Assembly (NCBI GenBank): GCA_037157565.1
Contig: JAZHRO010000046.1
Location: 17,768,501 to 17,832,500, forward strand
Direction: 5' to 3'
DNA: 64,000 bases
Source of the DNA: Thalassia testudinum
Lineage: Eukaryota > Streptophyta > Magnoliopsida > Alismatales > Hydrocharitaceae
Made by a program: the position numbers and the translations under genes. The notes beneath the pieces were generated by a model. It was not told the origin of the DNA and searched no databases. It saw nothing but the letters and a program-made list of their open reading frames with translations. Positions 1-10,433 of the stretch are shown in pieces (the first letter of the stretch is position 1; every line of letters begins with the position of its first letter).

Positions 1-485
1 TGCCATGGGCGGGATTATCTCGAAATCTCGAAAGCCAGGGACCCTTGAGGATTGATGATGGGGACGAGGAATCCGATACAGACCGTGTTGAGAAGCTAAT
101 CCGAAGCTAGAAATAAAAAGAAAAGAGAGAGAAAAGCTCTCCAAACAAATAAATCTTCTATCTCTCTCTTACAAAAAAAACGCACTGCAAACTGAACTTA
201 GGCTAAAAATATCTCAAGCACGGGTGCTTTAACCGCGGAGTCCAACAAACCCTAGGTTAGTTTCTGTGGGCCGTAGAAACCTTTGCAGAAGACTGAGGCT
301 AAAGTGGAACAGGTCCGGATTTTGGTTGGTACTTGAGTACCTCTAGGCCTATTGTCGGCATTCCCACCTAATCACAAAAGAAAAGGAGAAGCACTTATCA
401 TTGTTGACAGACACTCAGGGTCTAGAATGGAAGTTAAAACTTTGAAATTTTGCTAAGGGACTAGCAAAAGCTAGGCATGGGGGTA
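1..485 (+). mobile_element. Element F: 3' end of internal region (noncoding)
   Basis: Last 485 bases of the internal part of a plus-strand Ty3/gypsy-type LTR retrotransposon; the rest lies outside the window. I see no open frame of note. Orientation is set by the polypurine tract at 473-485 followed by the LTR start TGATGAG at 486. The segment has GA/CT-rich runs near 120-180. It belongs with F's 3' LTR, which runs to 3044. Its family is inferred from the PPT and from the shared stem-loop, not from any protein. Confidence 0.7.
448..485 (+). promoter_or_regulatory. Element F stem-loop and polypurine tract
   Basis: A perfect stem TTTTGCTA / TAGCAAAA with loop AGGGAC (448-469) is followed by the polypurine tract AGGCATGGGGGTA (473-485), which ends exactly where the LTR starts. 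A PPT primes plus-strand DNA synthesis during reverse transcription. The same stem-loop and PPT recur in families A, C, D and E. Confidence 0.8.
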
Positions 486-1423
486 TGATGAGAGCCTCAT
501 CATGAGCCATAACTAGCTCATTTTGACCCAATAAAGAAGATAAAAGCTCCTACATAACCTAGAAGAAGGCCTAACTGAAGGAAGAAGTGCTCTGAGAAGA
601 AAACATGAAATAAAGGTTAAAACTGCAATTTTACCATTGCAGTACATAAACGGGATTTCTCAGAGGCAAAACATAGGTCAAATGGTCTAAATGAGATAAA
701 AAGTGGGTCGAGTCAATCAGAAATGGGTTCATGTGCAATCTAAGAACTAAATGACACTTGGTAACCTTAAAACAGACCCACTTAAATTAACAAGGTTTCG
801 GTCAGAACAAAAAGCAAGTAAACCATCTAAAAATCATGGAAAAACATCCTCTAGGGTTTAGAACACTTAATTTGGCCTTTGGAACCTAGTTTGACCTAGA
901 TTAGGGTCCTAGCTCTTCAATTAACCTAATTTGGGTTTTTACGCAAAATGTCCAGTCAAACGAGGTCAAACCTAAAATCAAACTTCACCATTGGATTCCT
1001 TAGGTCCAAATTAGGTTTTTACCAAAATTTGGACCTAAGGAGAGGTCATCTTGACCTACTTTGCAATTTGGTACACCCAAATCACAAATTGGTCCCTATC
1101 TTTTGAATACCGTTGCAGAGAACCCCCTAGGTTCTTCGCCTCCTTTGCAAACCGGTCCTGCCGCCATTGCTAGGGCAGAACCGAGCTCCGGCGAGGTTCG
1201 GAGAGGGATTGCTCTCTAATCCGTCAGAGATTCCCTCCTAGAAATGGAAGGAGGATTCTCTGAGGAATTCCCTTCCATTTAAGACCGATATCGATCCCTG
1301 GTGTGAACTCAATCTCTCGTGCGAACGCACGAGAGATTTGGGTATCCTAACTCCTTTCCATCTCCGGCGACCAACCTCAGGCAATTACATGCCCTTCACG
1401 CCTTGCACACCCAGTCCAGTGCC

Positions 1424-1431
1424 TATATAAG
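1424..1431 (+). promoter_or_regulatory. Putative LTR promoter TATA box (F)
   Basis: TATATAAG followed by a C/T-rich leader, the usual layout of a pol II LTR promoter. It would mark the U3/R boundary about 30 bases downstream. Confidence 0.55.
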
Positions 1432-2989
1432 AACCCACAACTCCGGCCGAAGAGGCTAAGCTTGATTTTGACGGAGATCCCTTCCAAATCCCTCCCTCTC
1501 CCATCTCCGGCCAAACGACCCACAAGCTCCGGCGACCTCCTTCCCTCCTTCTCGTCGCTCTGCTGCCATACCAGCAGCAGAGTCCTCTCCGCCGCTTCCT
1601 CCCGCGTCGCGCTGTACCCCGCGCGCGTGCTTCTGACCTCGTCTTCGTCGCCGCTTCCACCCTCAGGGTCTTTCTTCCTCGACGACGGCAGTTACAAGCC
1701 GTCCTCTCCGCCGCCTCCCTTCCCTCCAGACAACCCCAGATACGTTCTCCATCCTCTCCTCTCTCTTTTCCCCCAACTATTTTACTTGATTACCCCTCGA
1801 CAGTACCTAACCGCCTTCATCTTCCTCGCCTCCGACCGCACTCCGGCGAGCCGCCCACACCACTCCGCCACTCCACACGGCTCGCCAACCACCTCGTGAG
1901 CTCCGCCTCACCACCAGGAACTCGCTCCACCCCACAACTGCCACTCCAGACCTCCATAACCACCCCCCGAACAACCCACCATCTTCGGCCATAGGTTGAC
2001 CTAGGCGCACACGCCTAGGCCGACCGACAACCTGCAGCATCACCCACCGCCTTCGCCGTGCTACGGCGAAGGTTTCCAGCTATTCTGATTGGGCCAATAG
2101 GCGTTCTGTGGAATCTCAGGTGAACGCCAAGTGTTGCGAGGTGACTGAGTTCAGCGAGGAGCACCAGCAGGGCCTTCAGCGTGGGCGATTGCACACGAGA
2201 GTCTGCGGGCACGCGTGAGGGAAGGCCGAAACCTTTAGTCCCACATCGTGGGATTACAAACCTCAGGTACACTATAAATTTCTTTTGTGATATATTCTTA
2301 TCGCCTCAGTAAGCACAGGGGTGAGGTCCCTCACTGACCCCACCCACCTCATCCGCGACCTGACCACGCGGACTTGGCGGATCCGACCCGACCTAGACCT
2401 ACGCACTCCTCGCACATCACACCACCTTCAGGTGAGCCTGGTCCCGGGTACGATCCGACCCGATTAATGCCTGTGGCTCTGGGAGAGCAACTCCGAGTGA
2501 ATTGCTTGAGAGAGAGAGACGAGCGGGTAGAGGGAGAAGGGTTAGGTTTTGCTCCTGTGCAGGCAGGCTGATCGCAGGAGAAGGACTTGGCCGCTGCAGA
2601 CGAAGGAAAAGCAAGCCAAAGAAGAAGACAGAAGAAGAAGAAAGAAGCCTTCGCAGGAGAAGGAAGGTAGAAAGATTAGAAGTCTTTGCAGAGAAGAAGA
2701 AGGACAAGGGAAGATTGCAAAGAGATCAGAACGGCAAATCAGAAGGAAAGATACAGAAGCAGAAAGGAGAAGAAGGAAGAAAGAAAGAAAGATCACATTT
2801 AAGACGTCTGATACATAAATCAGACGTCTAATTCTACTTTTTCTAAAAACTCTTTGAATCAATTATATTTGCATGTAACAGCTGTATTCTTGGGTTTTCC
2901 AAAGTACTGAGATTGCTCCCTGTGTTCGACCTCGGATACTCTGGTTTTCGAGTAATAAAAATCTTTATTTGTTTTGAACGCTTTCGCGG

Positions 2990-3002
2990 CTATACTACAA
3001 CG
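2990..3002 (+). other. U5 box complementary to tRNA-Asp 5' end (F)
   Basis: CTATACTACAACG is an exact 13-nt complement of nucleotides 3-15 of plant tRNA-Asp(GUC), as I recall that conserved sequence. It sits 42 bases before the LTR end, so it would be in U5 RNA just upstream of the (unseen) primer binding site. Equivalent boxes occur in A, B, D and E. Confidence 0.6.
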
Positions 3003-3044
3003 CGATATTATCTTTTAACAAACCGCACAAAAGCGCGATGAACA

Positions 3045-4826
3045 AGGGTTCCTATTGACCTAAAACCACCTACTTTTTACCAGGACCCTTATGATAAGTT
3101 TCAGGTGCAACCCATTCTCAGAATCACTAATTATCCTTTTTAGTTGAAATCTAAAAGGACATCCGAATCTAGTGAATCAAATCTACCTTTTGTCCGACAC
3201 TTTACTCTTGGATTGCATACTACAAAACTACAAGCCCGACCTTACAAGCTCAATAATCTTTGGTTCTGGGTGATTTTCATCTCGAACATTAGAACTACTC
3301 AACCCTGGGGCATGCATCTGCACCACAACTTGGTCCACATCTGTGGACATCTTCTACTGGCAGGTCTGAGGATCAATATTTTATTTTAATTCTGACCTAC
3401 ACTTGTGAATTCTCAATTTCTTCCTTGTATGTATTTTATGCCTAGTTAATGACATTAAAATTAGCGCGTGTGTATACTCTCTTATCTTTGCAAAGATGAC
3501 TATATTTTCATGAAATTCAGGTGATATTTTGTTTACTCCACCCATTTCATGTCTTTGTTTTTACAATGAGGACATTGCATCACTTGGGCATAGGGGTGGA
3601 TAATTAATTCCTAAAATCATTTTGTTATCTCCGTGGAAATTCTTTTATTTTTATTTTCATAAAAAAAGAAGAAAGTGAGAAATTAGGATAAGAGCACTTA
3701 GGCATTTAGAAGTTATTAACTTTAGGAAATGATACGATAGGACCTAAATACTTAGACTCTTCAGGTCCTCAAGCTTAATTAGCCTGGGTATCCACTAGAA
3801 TGTGGACTTATTCTCGAGTCCTCGGCAAGTAATTTTATTTTAATTTGGTAAATAAATTGGGTTGATAAGTACACGACTTATCAACCCACCCTCTGATTTG
3901 AGGGGATTTTATGTCTAAGCATCTACACACTATTGCACTGACTTACTCTCCAGCGATTTTTACGAAAATTAGGTAGCTAATAAACCTTTTAGGGTAGTAT
4001 GGCTAGTAAGTTGTCGTGGGTCTGCTGGTTGTCTAGAGCCCAACTAGAAGACCATATAGGTAAATTTAGATCAGGGAAGACCTACTTAGAGAAAGAAAAA
4101 AAGTGATGCTAAAAAATAAAAAGAAAAAATAAGAAAAGAAAAATAGAAAAAGGAGAAAAATAAAAATAGAAAAATAAACCATACTTCACTACACGAGTAT
4201 GGTTGGCAAGTTGCCATAGGTAGCAGCCCATTGGTTGGTTGTCCAGAGCTTAGCTCACAAAAATACACAAATAATTCCCAAAACACCTAGGAAAGTAGCG
4301 GTGAACTAGAATAAACCAAGGAGATATACACTAGGTTCACTCTTGTGTTTACCCCATAAAAAAATAAAAAGTAGGGAGAAAGCTACAATTTAGAAAGATA
4401 AACCTTTAGGTAGAAACTCTTAAGGTCACCAAGGGTTGTAGAAACTTGAAGTCAATTTTAACAATCGTTTGGTGATTATATCACTCCTTCATAAGATGCT
4501 TAGCACTTAGAGTCTTTTTCGAGTCATGGGCAAGTCGGGTACCCGTAAAAAGTTATCCTAAAACTCTCAAACTCCAAAAGTAAATAAAAATTGGAAAAGA
4601 AGAAAAGGTAAAAAATTGTACCCTTTACAAAAAAGGCAAGGACTTGGGCAGTCTACATTCTGGCAGGCACTCGCGTACTATTGAGTTTTCATAGTTAGGA
4701 CCTTAGTTGAAATTTTCTATTGTTAATAAACAACTTAGACCTAAGCGATCGAGTCTTAATTCTATTTTTATACAAAGCATGTAATTTAATTTTGTTAGGG
4801 ACTAGCAAAAGATAGGCACTAGGGTA
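3045..4826 (+). mobile_element. Element A, upstream tandem copy: 3' part of internal region
   Basis: Plus-strand internal sequence of a non-autonomous LTR element. It aligns by eye with 20003-20896 plus 22534-23454, so it is a second copy of the same internal 3' region. It has no credible coding frame. It contains a palindrome GTCCACA-TC-TGTGGAC near 3331 and two spaced copies of a unit around 'gttgtccagagc' (about 4020 and 4235), which also occurs twice in the downstream copy. It ends in a PPT. F's insertion truncates its left side. The presence of a PPT before, and a PBS after, the next LTR shows a tandem LTR-internal-LTR-internal-LTR array, as expected from recombination between LTRs. Confidence 0.8.
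4790..4826 (+). promoter_or_regulatory. Element A stem-loop and polypurine tract (upstream copy)
   Basis: Stem TTTTGTTA / TAGCAAAA (one G-U pair) around loop GGGAC at 4790-4810, then AGGCACTAGGGTA ending at 4826. The PPT is a slightly mutated form of the consensus AGGCATGGGGGTA. Confidence 0.7.
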
Positions 4827-5436
4827 TGATGTAGACACAATTATTGATGATAAAATGCCTATTCATGCATGTTCGAAAGCTTAGATATGCATTTCATTTT
4901 ATAAATATTGCATAACATGCATCATTCTACATTTAGAGAAGTTTTGTATATTTCAGGTTAATTGCATCCTTTTTATGGCCAGCAGGGAAGGAGATTTATT
5001 TTGGGGCCTCAGATTGACGAACCGAAAGTAGGGATCTGATCAAGATGATGATCGAAGTCCAACACCTCTGAGATCATCTTAATCGAAATCCCATATCACT
5101 GAATACGATTTGAGGTAGATCAATGGCCAGGGGGCAATGCGAAATCCTTATTTGCTCTGGGTGAAAAATCCGACCAAACGCATGGATCTAGTGCGAGGTA
5201 CGCAGTTTGGCATCGCAGAAATCATCTCAATCTTAGCATCGTGTCACCTTTTGCAATAGAAAGAAGATGGATGGTCTAGATGGCGCCACGTGGTGCCATC
5301 TTGATCGTCCAACACCGGCCAGCTGCCACCACCGACATCTAGGTCATCCATTCCCAGTCATTGCATCTTGATCCAGCGGCTGAGAACCTTTCTCCACTGT
5401 GTGCCCAAAAGATGTCTCCTCGACACAAATGTTGAC

Positions 5437-5489
5437 TTGGCGCATTGGTTGCAAACCCAACCTCCAAGGAGGGGTACGGGTTTGAATCC
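5437..5489 (+). promoter_or_regulatory. tRNA-like A and B box pair inside A LTR
   Basis: TTGGCGCATTGGTT (5437-5450) fits a pol III A box and GGGTTTGAATCC (5478-5489) fits a B box (consensus GGTTCGANTCC), with spacing like that of tRNA-derived SINEs. The second A LTR keeps both (24065-24117 region). The C LTR has a GGGTTCGAGC box at the matching place. Whether this is a captured SINE head or chance is open; pol III activity is not shown. Confidence 0.4.
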
Positions 5490-5727
5490 TCGTGTCCCCC
5501 TGAAATTTGGCACTTAGACGCATGCACAGCATTAACCACTCGCATAAGCATGCACGGTGCATGCCATTGCATGCATGCACGGTAAGTAGCGCGAGGCATG
5601 AGCGTGTGATGCACGTGCCAATGGGGAAGAAGTTTGGGGTGGATCATCAGCAACAGTTGGGTGGGCTTTAGTGATGATTGTTGCTATCATTAATGCCCTA
5701 TGCATGAATTCCACCTCTTCCATCCAC

Positions 5728-5735
5728 TATAAAAG
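5728..5735 (+). promoter_or_regulatory. LTR promoter TATA box (A, middle LTR)
   Basis: TATAAAAG within CACTATAAAAGGACCTA, identical in core to the copy in the 3' LTR at 52959-52966. It is the expected LTR promoter for A transcripts. Confidence 0.7.
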
Positions 5736-6244
5736 GACCTATCTTATTCCATTCTTCACCATCTCTTCCATTCTCCTCCTCACTACCTCCAATGCTCTAG
5801 AGAGTGGTTGTCCCAAGTCTAAGAAGCTCCTCTAGCACAGAAAATAAAATAGTTTTCCAACCTCTCATCCCCATTCGTGGACCATCCCACAGCCGACCTC
5901 TCACCTCCTTCGGGAAGAAGAACCTTGCCGCGATGAAGTCTTGCCCCATCTTCCTTCCTCCATCATCGGTCCCTCTCACCCCACTCCTCACCACTTTTTT
6001 CGGGGTGTTGTCAGGGCGATCCTTCCTCCAAATGACTGTCGAGGGGGATTATTCTCACCTATCTCTATCATTTTGCTTTTGTAGTGTAGTTTTTGCACTT
6101 TCATAGTTGTAATAAACATTTGATTAGAAATCCATGGTTGTTTCCCTCTCTCTCTACATTATTTTTGCAAGTAGATAAAGTTTTCATAGACCTAATGGTG
6201 TTGAAAATTGTTGTAAATGTTTGTTGGTAATAATTGTTGATCAT

Positions 6245-6301
6245 GTCGTTGTAGTATAGGGTGTATAATATAACATTAAGGATGTCGTATAGTGGTGAGT
6301 A
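6245..6301 (+). other. Two tRNA-Asp 5'-end matches in U5 of E (3' LTR)
   Basis: GTCGTTGTAGTATAG (6245-6259) equals nt 1-15 of plant tRNA-Asp. TATAGTGGTGAGTAT (6287-6301), preceded by GTCG, equals the stretch that follows and overlaps it. On the element RNA (minus strand) these are complements of the primer tRNA's acceptor 5' strand and D arm, 52-110 bases from the LTR end. The rest of a tRNA (anticodon and T arms) is absent, so this is not a tRNA gene. Confidence 0.7.
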
Positions 6302-6668
6302 TGGGTGAGTACCAGTCATTACAACCATTATTATCATTTGCTTATTTATCTAATTTTTACTGGTTTTGTTCCAGGTCGTTCTCTGGGAGGCAATTTATTG
6401 AATTTAATTCGGTCACTCTTTGATTATCTCCAAAATTGTCTTCTTATTCAAAAAGAAACTCTACATTTAAAGAATGAATGAATGTTTTATTTACCTAGTT
6501 GCTAAGAAGTGCTTGCAAAAAAAAATACTAACTATGAACAAGCATCAAACAATCTATTATTATACTCTAAACTATGTATTTACAAGTTATACTATTAACA
6601 CTAATATGTTAGTTCATACTACATTAGGATACCATAGTGTAAAAACTTAACTTACTAGTCATTTATTT

Positions 6669-6785
6669 ATAGTGACATATATATCAGTTTTAGTGACAGA
6701 TATAAACGTCGCTAAATCTCAGAAAACACTATATACAACCTAAAGAAGCAAACTGAGGTCTTTAGCGACATTTATAGTGTCGTTT
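6669..6785. repeat. Short inverted-repeat insert in E LTR
   Basis: ATAAACGTCGCTAAA (6702-6716) and TTTAGCGACATTTAT (6761-6775) are near-perfect inverted copies around a short spacer, flanked by more AGTGACA-type copies. This looks like a remnant of a DNA-transposon end or MITE already present in the ancestral LTR, since both LTRs carry it. Family not identified. Confidence 0.35.
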
Positions 6786-6960
6786 TATTCTGTTAGTAAT
6801 TATGTGGGTTTACTTATACGTATGTATATTACTTATTCTACTGCTGTATGTACTGTTCGTGTGTTCCTTCTTTTAAGTCGTCTGTCCTTTCAATTTCGTT
6901 CTGTGTGGTATTTCAGAGGCTGCGGTGGAGAGTCCTTAGTGTAAAATGTGTTTAATTAGC

Positions 6961-7325
6961 GGGCGCGCTTTTCGAGGGATACACAGCACCCTTCGGGTGG
7001 GACCAGACCTCTACTAAGCGCGCCCTAATCTCAGATTAGGTGCCTTAATTACGTTATTCAAACTCAGCGCAGGGCCTCAGCCCAACGCCAGACATACTCG
7101 CACGCTCGGGCTCCCAGCCCCACGCATGCATCACACATTCAGAGTTAAGCACAGATCGAGTTATCGGATCAGACAGAACAGGTGGTGTTTCGGGCGCCCG
7201 ACGCCATGAATACTGATTAAGCTATTGCATAAATTATATTTATATGCTGCGTTTCGTTTGCAGCCCACGATGTGGCGCTATTCCAGTGCCACATCGTGCG
7301 CTGGAAACCAGACGCAGCTGCGTCT
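6961..7325. other. Cluster of perfect hairpins in E U5
   Basis: Within 365 bases: GGGCGCGCTT paired with AAGCGCGCCC (enclosing CACCC-TTC-GGGTG), CCTAATCT-C-AGATTAGG, CACGATGTGGC paired with GCCACATCGTG, and the palindrome GACGCAGCTGCGTC. GC content is far above the flanking AT-rich LTR. The other LTR has the same set at 15118-15482. Position in U5 upstream of the PBS suits a retroviral-type leader structure such as dimerisation or packaging; that role is inference. Confidence 0.6.
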
Positions 7326-9604
7326 GTGCGCGTTTTTGGCCCTCGATTTGGGGGCCATAAATTATTAAAAAAAATAAAATAAAATATGGTAAATAAAATA
7401 TTTACATAATACTACATAATTGATTAATTAATTTTGAATTTTAAATATATTTACTATACAAATAAATTCGCTAAACTAGGCTGATTATACAGGTTGATTT
7501 AGGTGATTAAATAGTTAATTACTTATAAAATAATTAGTAAATGGTCTAATTGACCTTAAACAGTTTTAACTTACATACTTAAGTATTTAATACATATTTT
7601 TATTGTATTTTTACGAATTTATTTATGTTTTATTTAGGGTAAAATAGCAATTCTGTGTAGTTTATAATTAAAACTAAGTTACAGTAAGTTATACTAGGTA
7701 TAATTATACTTTGACTAACTTAAATTACTTAATATATATATATATATTCCCAAGTTTATAGATTTATTTACTTGATTATTGCTCTAACTTATTAACTTAG
7801 CTACTAAATCAGTAAATATAAATCTGTACATACATATATACATAAATCAGTAAATACATACATACTAGATTAGTATATATACATATTTTTACATAGATTA
7901 CATATGTATACGAATTTCTGTACAGGTTTTATACATATTTACAGTATAACTATGAATCTAACTGATATGCTATAGTTATAGTTATAATACTATGAATGGG
8001 TATATTTACAGTTTTAAAATAAGTCTATGCCATTAGGCTTTTGTATAAATTTAGGGAATTAGAGTTGATTGATTTTTTTTATTTGAGTTTAGACAGCAGC
8101 CGCAGCTACTGTCAGAGGAGATGGAGAAAAGAAGAATGTGCTGTTTTAGTATTGTTTACAGTGGCAGTGGCTTAAGCCACTGTCAAATGGCTAACTGCTG
8201 CTGCAGTTAGTCCACTTGAAGAGGGGGGAAGTATTCTACAGAGAAGAGGGAAATTTAGAGAAGAAGGGAGTTTAGAGAAGAGGGGAATGTAGCTGCAAGT
8301 TGCAGCATGTTGCTGTATAACTGGGAACAAGATTAAATTCAAAACAAACTAAACATTGAAGAGATGAAATCCAAATCTGAAAGGGGTTTAAATCTCACGA
8401 AAATCTCATGTAAATTCAGCTCAAATACTCATTAGGAAGAACCTTATCAGAAGCATCCTTTCAGATCAACATTCAAATGGCATTGAGTTGGTCTTCCTAA
8501 TGCCATAGACAGCATGAAGGAAGACTTAGCTCGATCAATTAAAACCAAAGAAACACAATCCCAGTTTCTTGCAACCTTAAGGAGTATGGAAAACTCCTTA
8601 GGTTAGAGAATCACCATACAGAAATGATCATCAACACAAATAGTGCATGGCAGTTCTGAAATAGCAAAAAGAGACTAAGAATGCATTAAGGAAATTTAAT
8701 GGAAGCTGGCGAATGCATTCAAAACAAAGTATAAACAGAATTATGAAAGGCTCTTCTGATTGGTTCTCTGTCACCAGAGAACTTCTCAGAATCCTTGCCT
8801 ACAATGAAAACCAAAAATCCCTTCAATTTGTCAGATCTGTCAAAACATTTCAGAGAGTAAAAATCCTTTAAAAATCCAGATCAAAAGTGCTCTGACAAAC
8901 TGAGGCAATCCATTTAAAACAGAGGGGCTTTTATGAAACAAATGGAATGAGTGAGAAGCCCCAAATGGTGCTTGTGACGCCACTTTCAGATCTGAGGCAG
9001 TGCGCCATCAGATCTGAAATTGGGTCAGGATGTGTGGGTGATTGATGAAAAATTCGTCGTTAAAAGGAAAAAACAAGAATCAGAATCTGGATGATGGGAA
9101 AAACAAAACATGAAGAGGGAGATAAATTGAACAGTGAACAGATGATTCTTCCCCTCTGATCTGGACTGATCAGAGGAGGTGAGGGAGGGGATCTAATACT
9201 AATTCTACTCCTAAGACTAATCTAACTACAGCTAACATTAGACACTAACAATTAAAACTAAATCTATTCTAAACTACTGCAGACTAAATCTAACACTACT
9301 TGTGCAGAATTAAAAACCTAAACTAAAAGGAAGAATGGGACCTATGGGTCCTTAGCCGGCGGCTAAGGAGGAAGAAAGGAGGAGGGTGACTCCAGCGGAG
9401 GGAAGAGTCTGCTAGTGAGACTCCAGGGTCGTCCTCAGGTGCTACGAGGTCCTTAGCGACGAGGAGGGTCGAGAGCAGGCGATGATTCCACAGCCGGTGG
9501 CTGTGAAATCAGGGTCTAGATGAGGAGGAGAGACTGGAGTGGAAGAATTGATCGCTAAGAGATGTAGGAGGGAGCGATCCTTTGCGCGCGACACCACTGA
9601 GGTG

Positions 9605-9612
9605 CTTAAATA
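9605..9612 (-). promoter_or_regulatory. Putative LTR promoter TATA box (E)
   Basis: On the minus strand GCTATTTAAGCACC, a TATA-like TATTTAAG. The 5' LTR copy is at 17762-17769 and would start the genomic RNA. Confidence 0.5.
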
Positions 9613-10395
9613 GCAGCTCAGTGACTGAGATCACCGCAAGGGTGAGGTTAATCAAAATTAGGCCGGCGGTGAGGATGAGATGGGTAGAGCGCGCGGCGAG
9701 TCAAGAGAGAGATCTGACCGTCAGATGAGATCTGGGAAGAGAGGTGAACGCATGCACCGAATCGCGCGAAGGTTCCATTTGATTCCAGCCGCAGATCGAG
9801 ATCAAAAGTGCGATGGACGGTCGAGAATGGCTGTGTTCTTCGCGTGCTACAGTGCGCGTGAAGAACACAGGCTTCTCTCTGAAATGAGGGAAAACTTGCA
9901 GGAAGACCCTTGAACGAAGGGGTAGAAGAATAGCGTGCAGGTCCAAAACTGAAAAGAACTATAACTGGAAGGGCCTTGCAGTCATACAGAAGGGTCCCTG
10001 CGGCTTGCAAAATGGTCCAAGGAGTTTTGAAGGGTAGAAATGTAATGCATGAAGGACCTAATTGTAATCTATTTATTTCTAAGCCTAAATGATGTCCAAT
10101 TGCTTTCAAATTTTTACATGTGCTTAATTGAACATTTAAGACATTGATTTTACTTCTGATTTATCTTTTCAAACTTGTTTATGTGTTCAATTGATGCATG
10201 GATCATCATTTGTTCTTTAGTTTTCAGAATATCTCATTTTTGTGACCTAATTAGGAGGTTTTAACACACATTAAAAGTTTTAGGTCTTTTCTTTAATTTC
10301 CACACTTAACCCTTTTTATGTGTTAATTTGATATTGTTTTGCTTAGTGTCTAGCTTAATTTCGGCCTTTTACCTATGATGAATAGCCACTCATCA

Positions 10396-10433
10396 TACCC
10401 CCATGCTTACGTTTTGCTAGTCCCTTAGCAAAC
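10396..10433 (-). promoter_or_regulatory. Element E polypurine tract and stem-loop
   Basis: Minus strand: a stem GTTTGCTA / TAGCAAAAC with loop AGGGAC, then AAGCATGGGGGTA abutting the LTR start TGATGA. Same arrangement as F, D and C. Confidence 0.85.

Larger units (their letters stand above)
486..3044 (+). mobile_element. Element F 3' LTR
   Basis: LTR of about 2.56 kb beginning TGATGAG-AGC-CTCATCA (a perfect 7-bp hairpin) and ending GATGAACA. The right edge is placed where family A internal sequence resumes (compare 20003 onward); AGGGT at 3045-3049 would be the target-site copy, against AGCGT in the other A copy. Inside are a TATA box near 1424, a GC- and CT-rich leader (about 1380-2000), a GA-rich stretch (2500-2830) and a tRNA-Asp-complementary box 42 bases from the end. 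Open frames here (for example 1462-1899) have low-complexity composition and are not supported as genes. Only one LTR of F is in the window, so the boundary rests on TG/CA ends and context. Confidence 0.75.
4827..6192 (+). mobile_element. Element A middle LTR, left part
   Basis: First about 1.37 kb of the LTR, starting TGATGTAGACACA. It matches the start of the downstream LTR at 23455. Element E interrupts the LTR at 6193, and the remainder continues at 18553, giving about 1.6 kb in total. It contains tRNA-like A and B boxes (5437-5489) and a TATA box (5728). Frames inside are chance ORFs. Because a PPT precedes it and a PBS follows it, this one LTR serves as the 3' LTR of the upstream copy and the 5' LTR of the downstream copy. 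Confidence 0.85.
6193..10395 (-). mobile_element. Element E 3' LTR
   Basis: Read on the minus strand it begins TGATGAGT-GGCT-ATTCATCA (a hairpin with one mismatch; the other LTR has it perfect) and ends CACCATTA. The TA end rather than CA is chosen because it gives a perfect 5-bp TSD and the same 3-base spacer before the PBS as in A. The promoter near 9605 puts U3 at about 0.8 kb and leaves an unusually long R-U5 of about 3.4 kb, which holds AT-rich DNA (7340-8090) and a GC-rich hairpin cluster (6961-7325). A 153-codon minus frame at 9648-10109 is in U3 and is not supported as a gene. Confidence 0.92.

Noticed and set aside
1385..2831. Several overlapping ORFs on both strands in a GC- and GA-rich stretch
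   Set aside because: They lie inside the F LTR, are low complexity (Ser/Pro or Lys/Arg/Glu runs) and overlap one another on both strands. Better explained as LTR leader sequence.
6245..6301. A tRNA-Asp gene
   Set aside because: Only the first quarter of the tRNA is present, in two overlapping blocks; anticodon arm, T arm and acceptor 3' strand are absent.
9648..10109. 153-codon minus ORF conserved in both E LTRs (also 17805-18266)
   Set aside because: Conservation follows from the LTRs being near-identical copies. It sits in U3 upstream of the promoter and has no domain.
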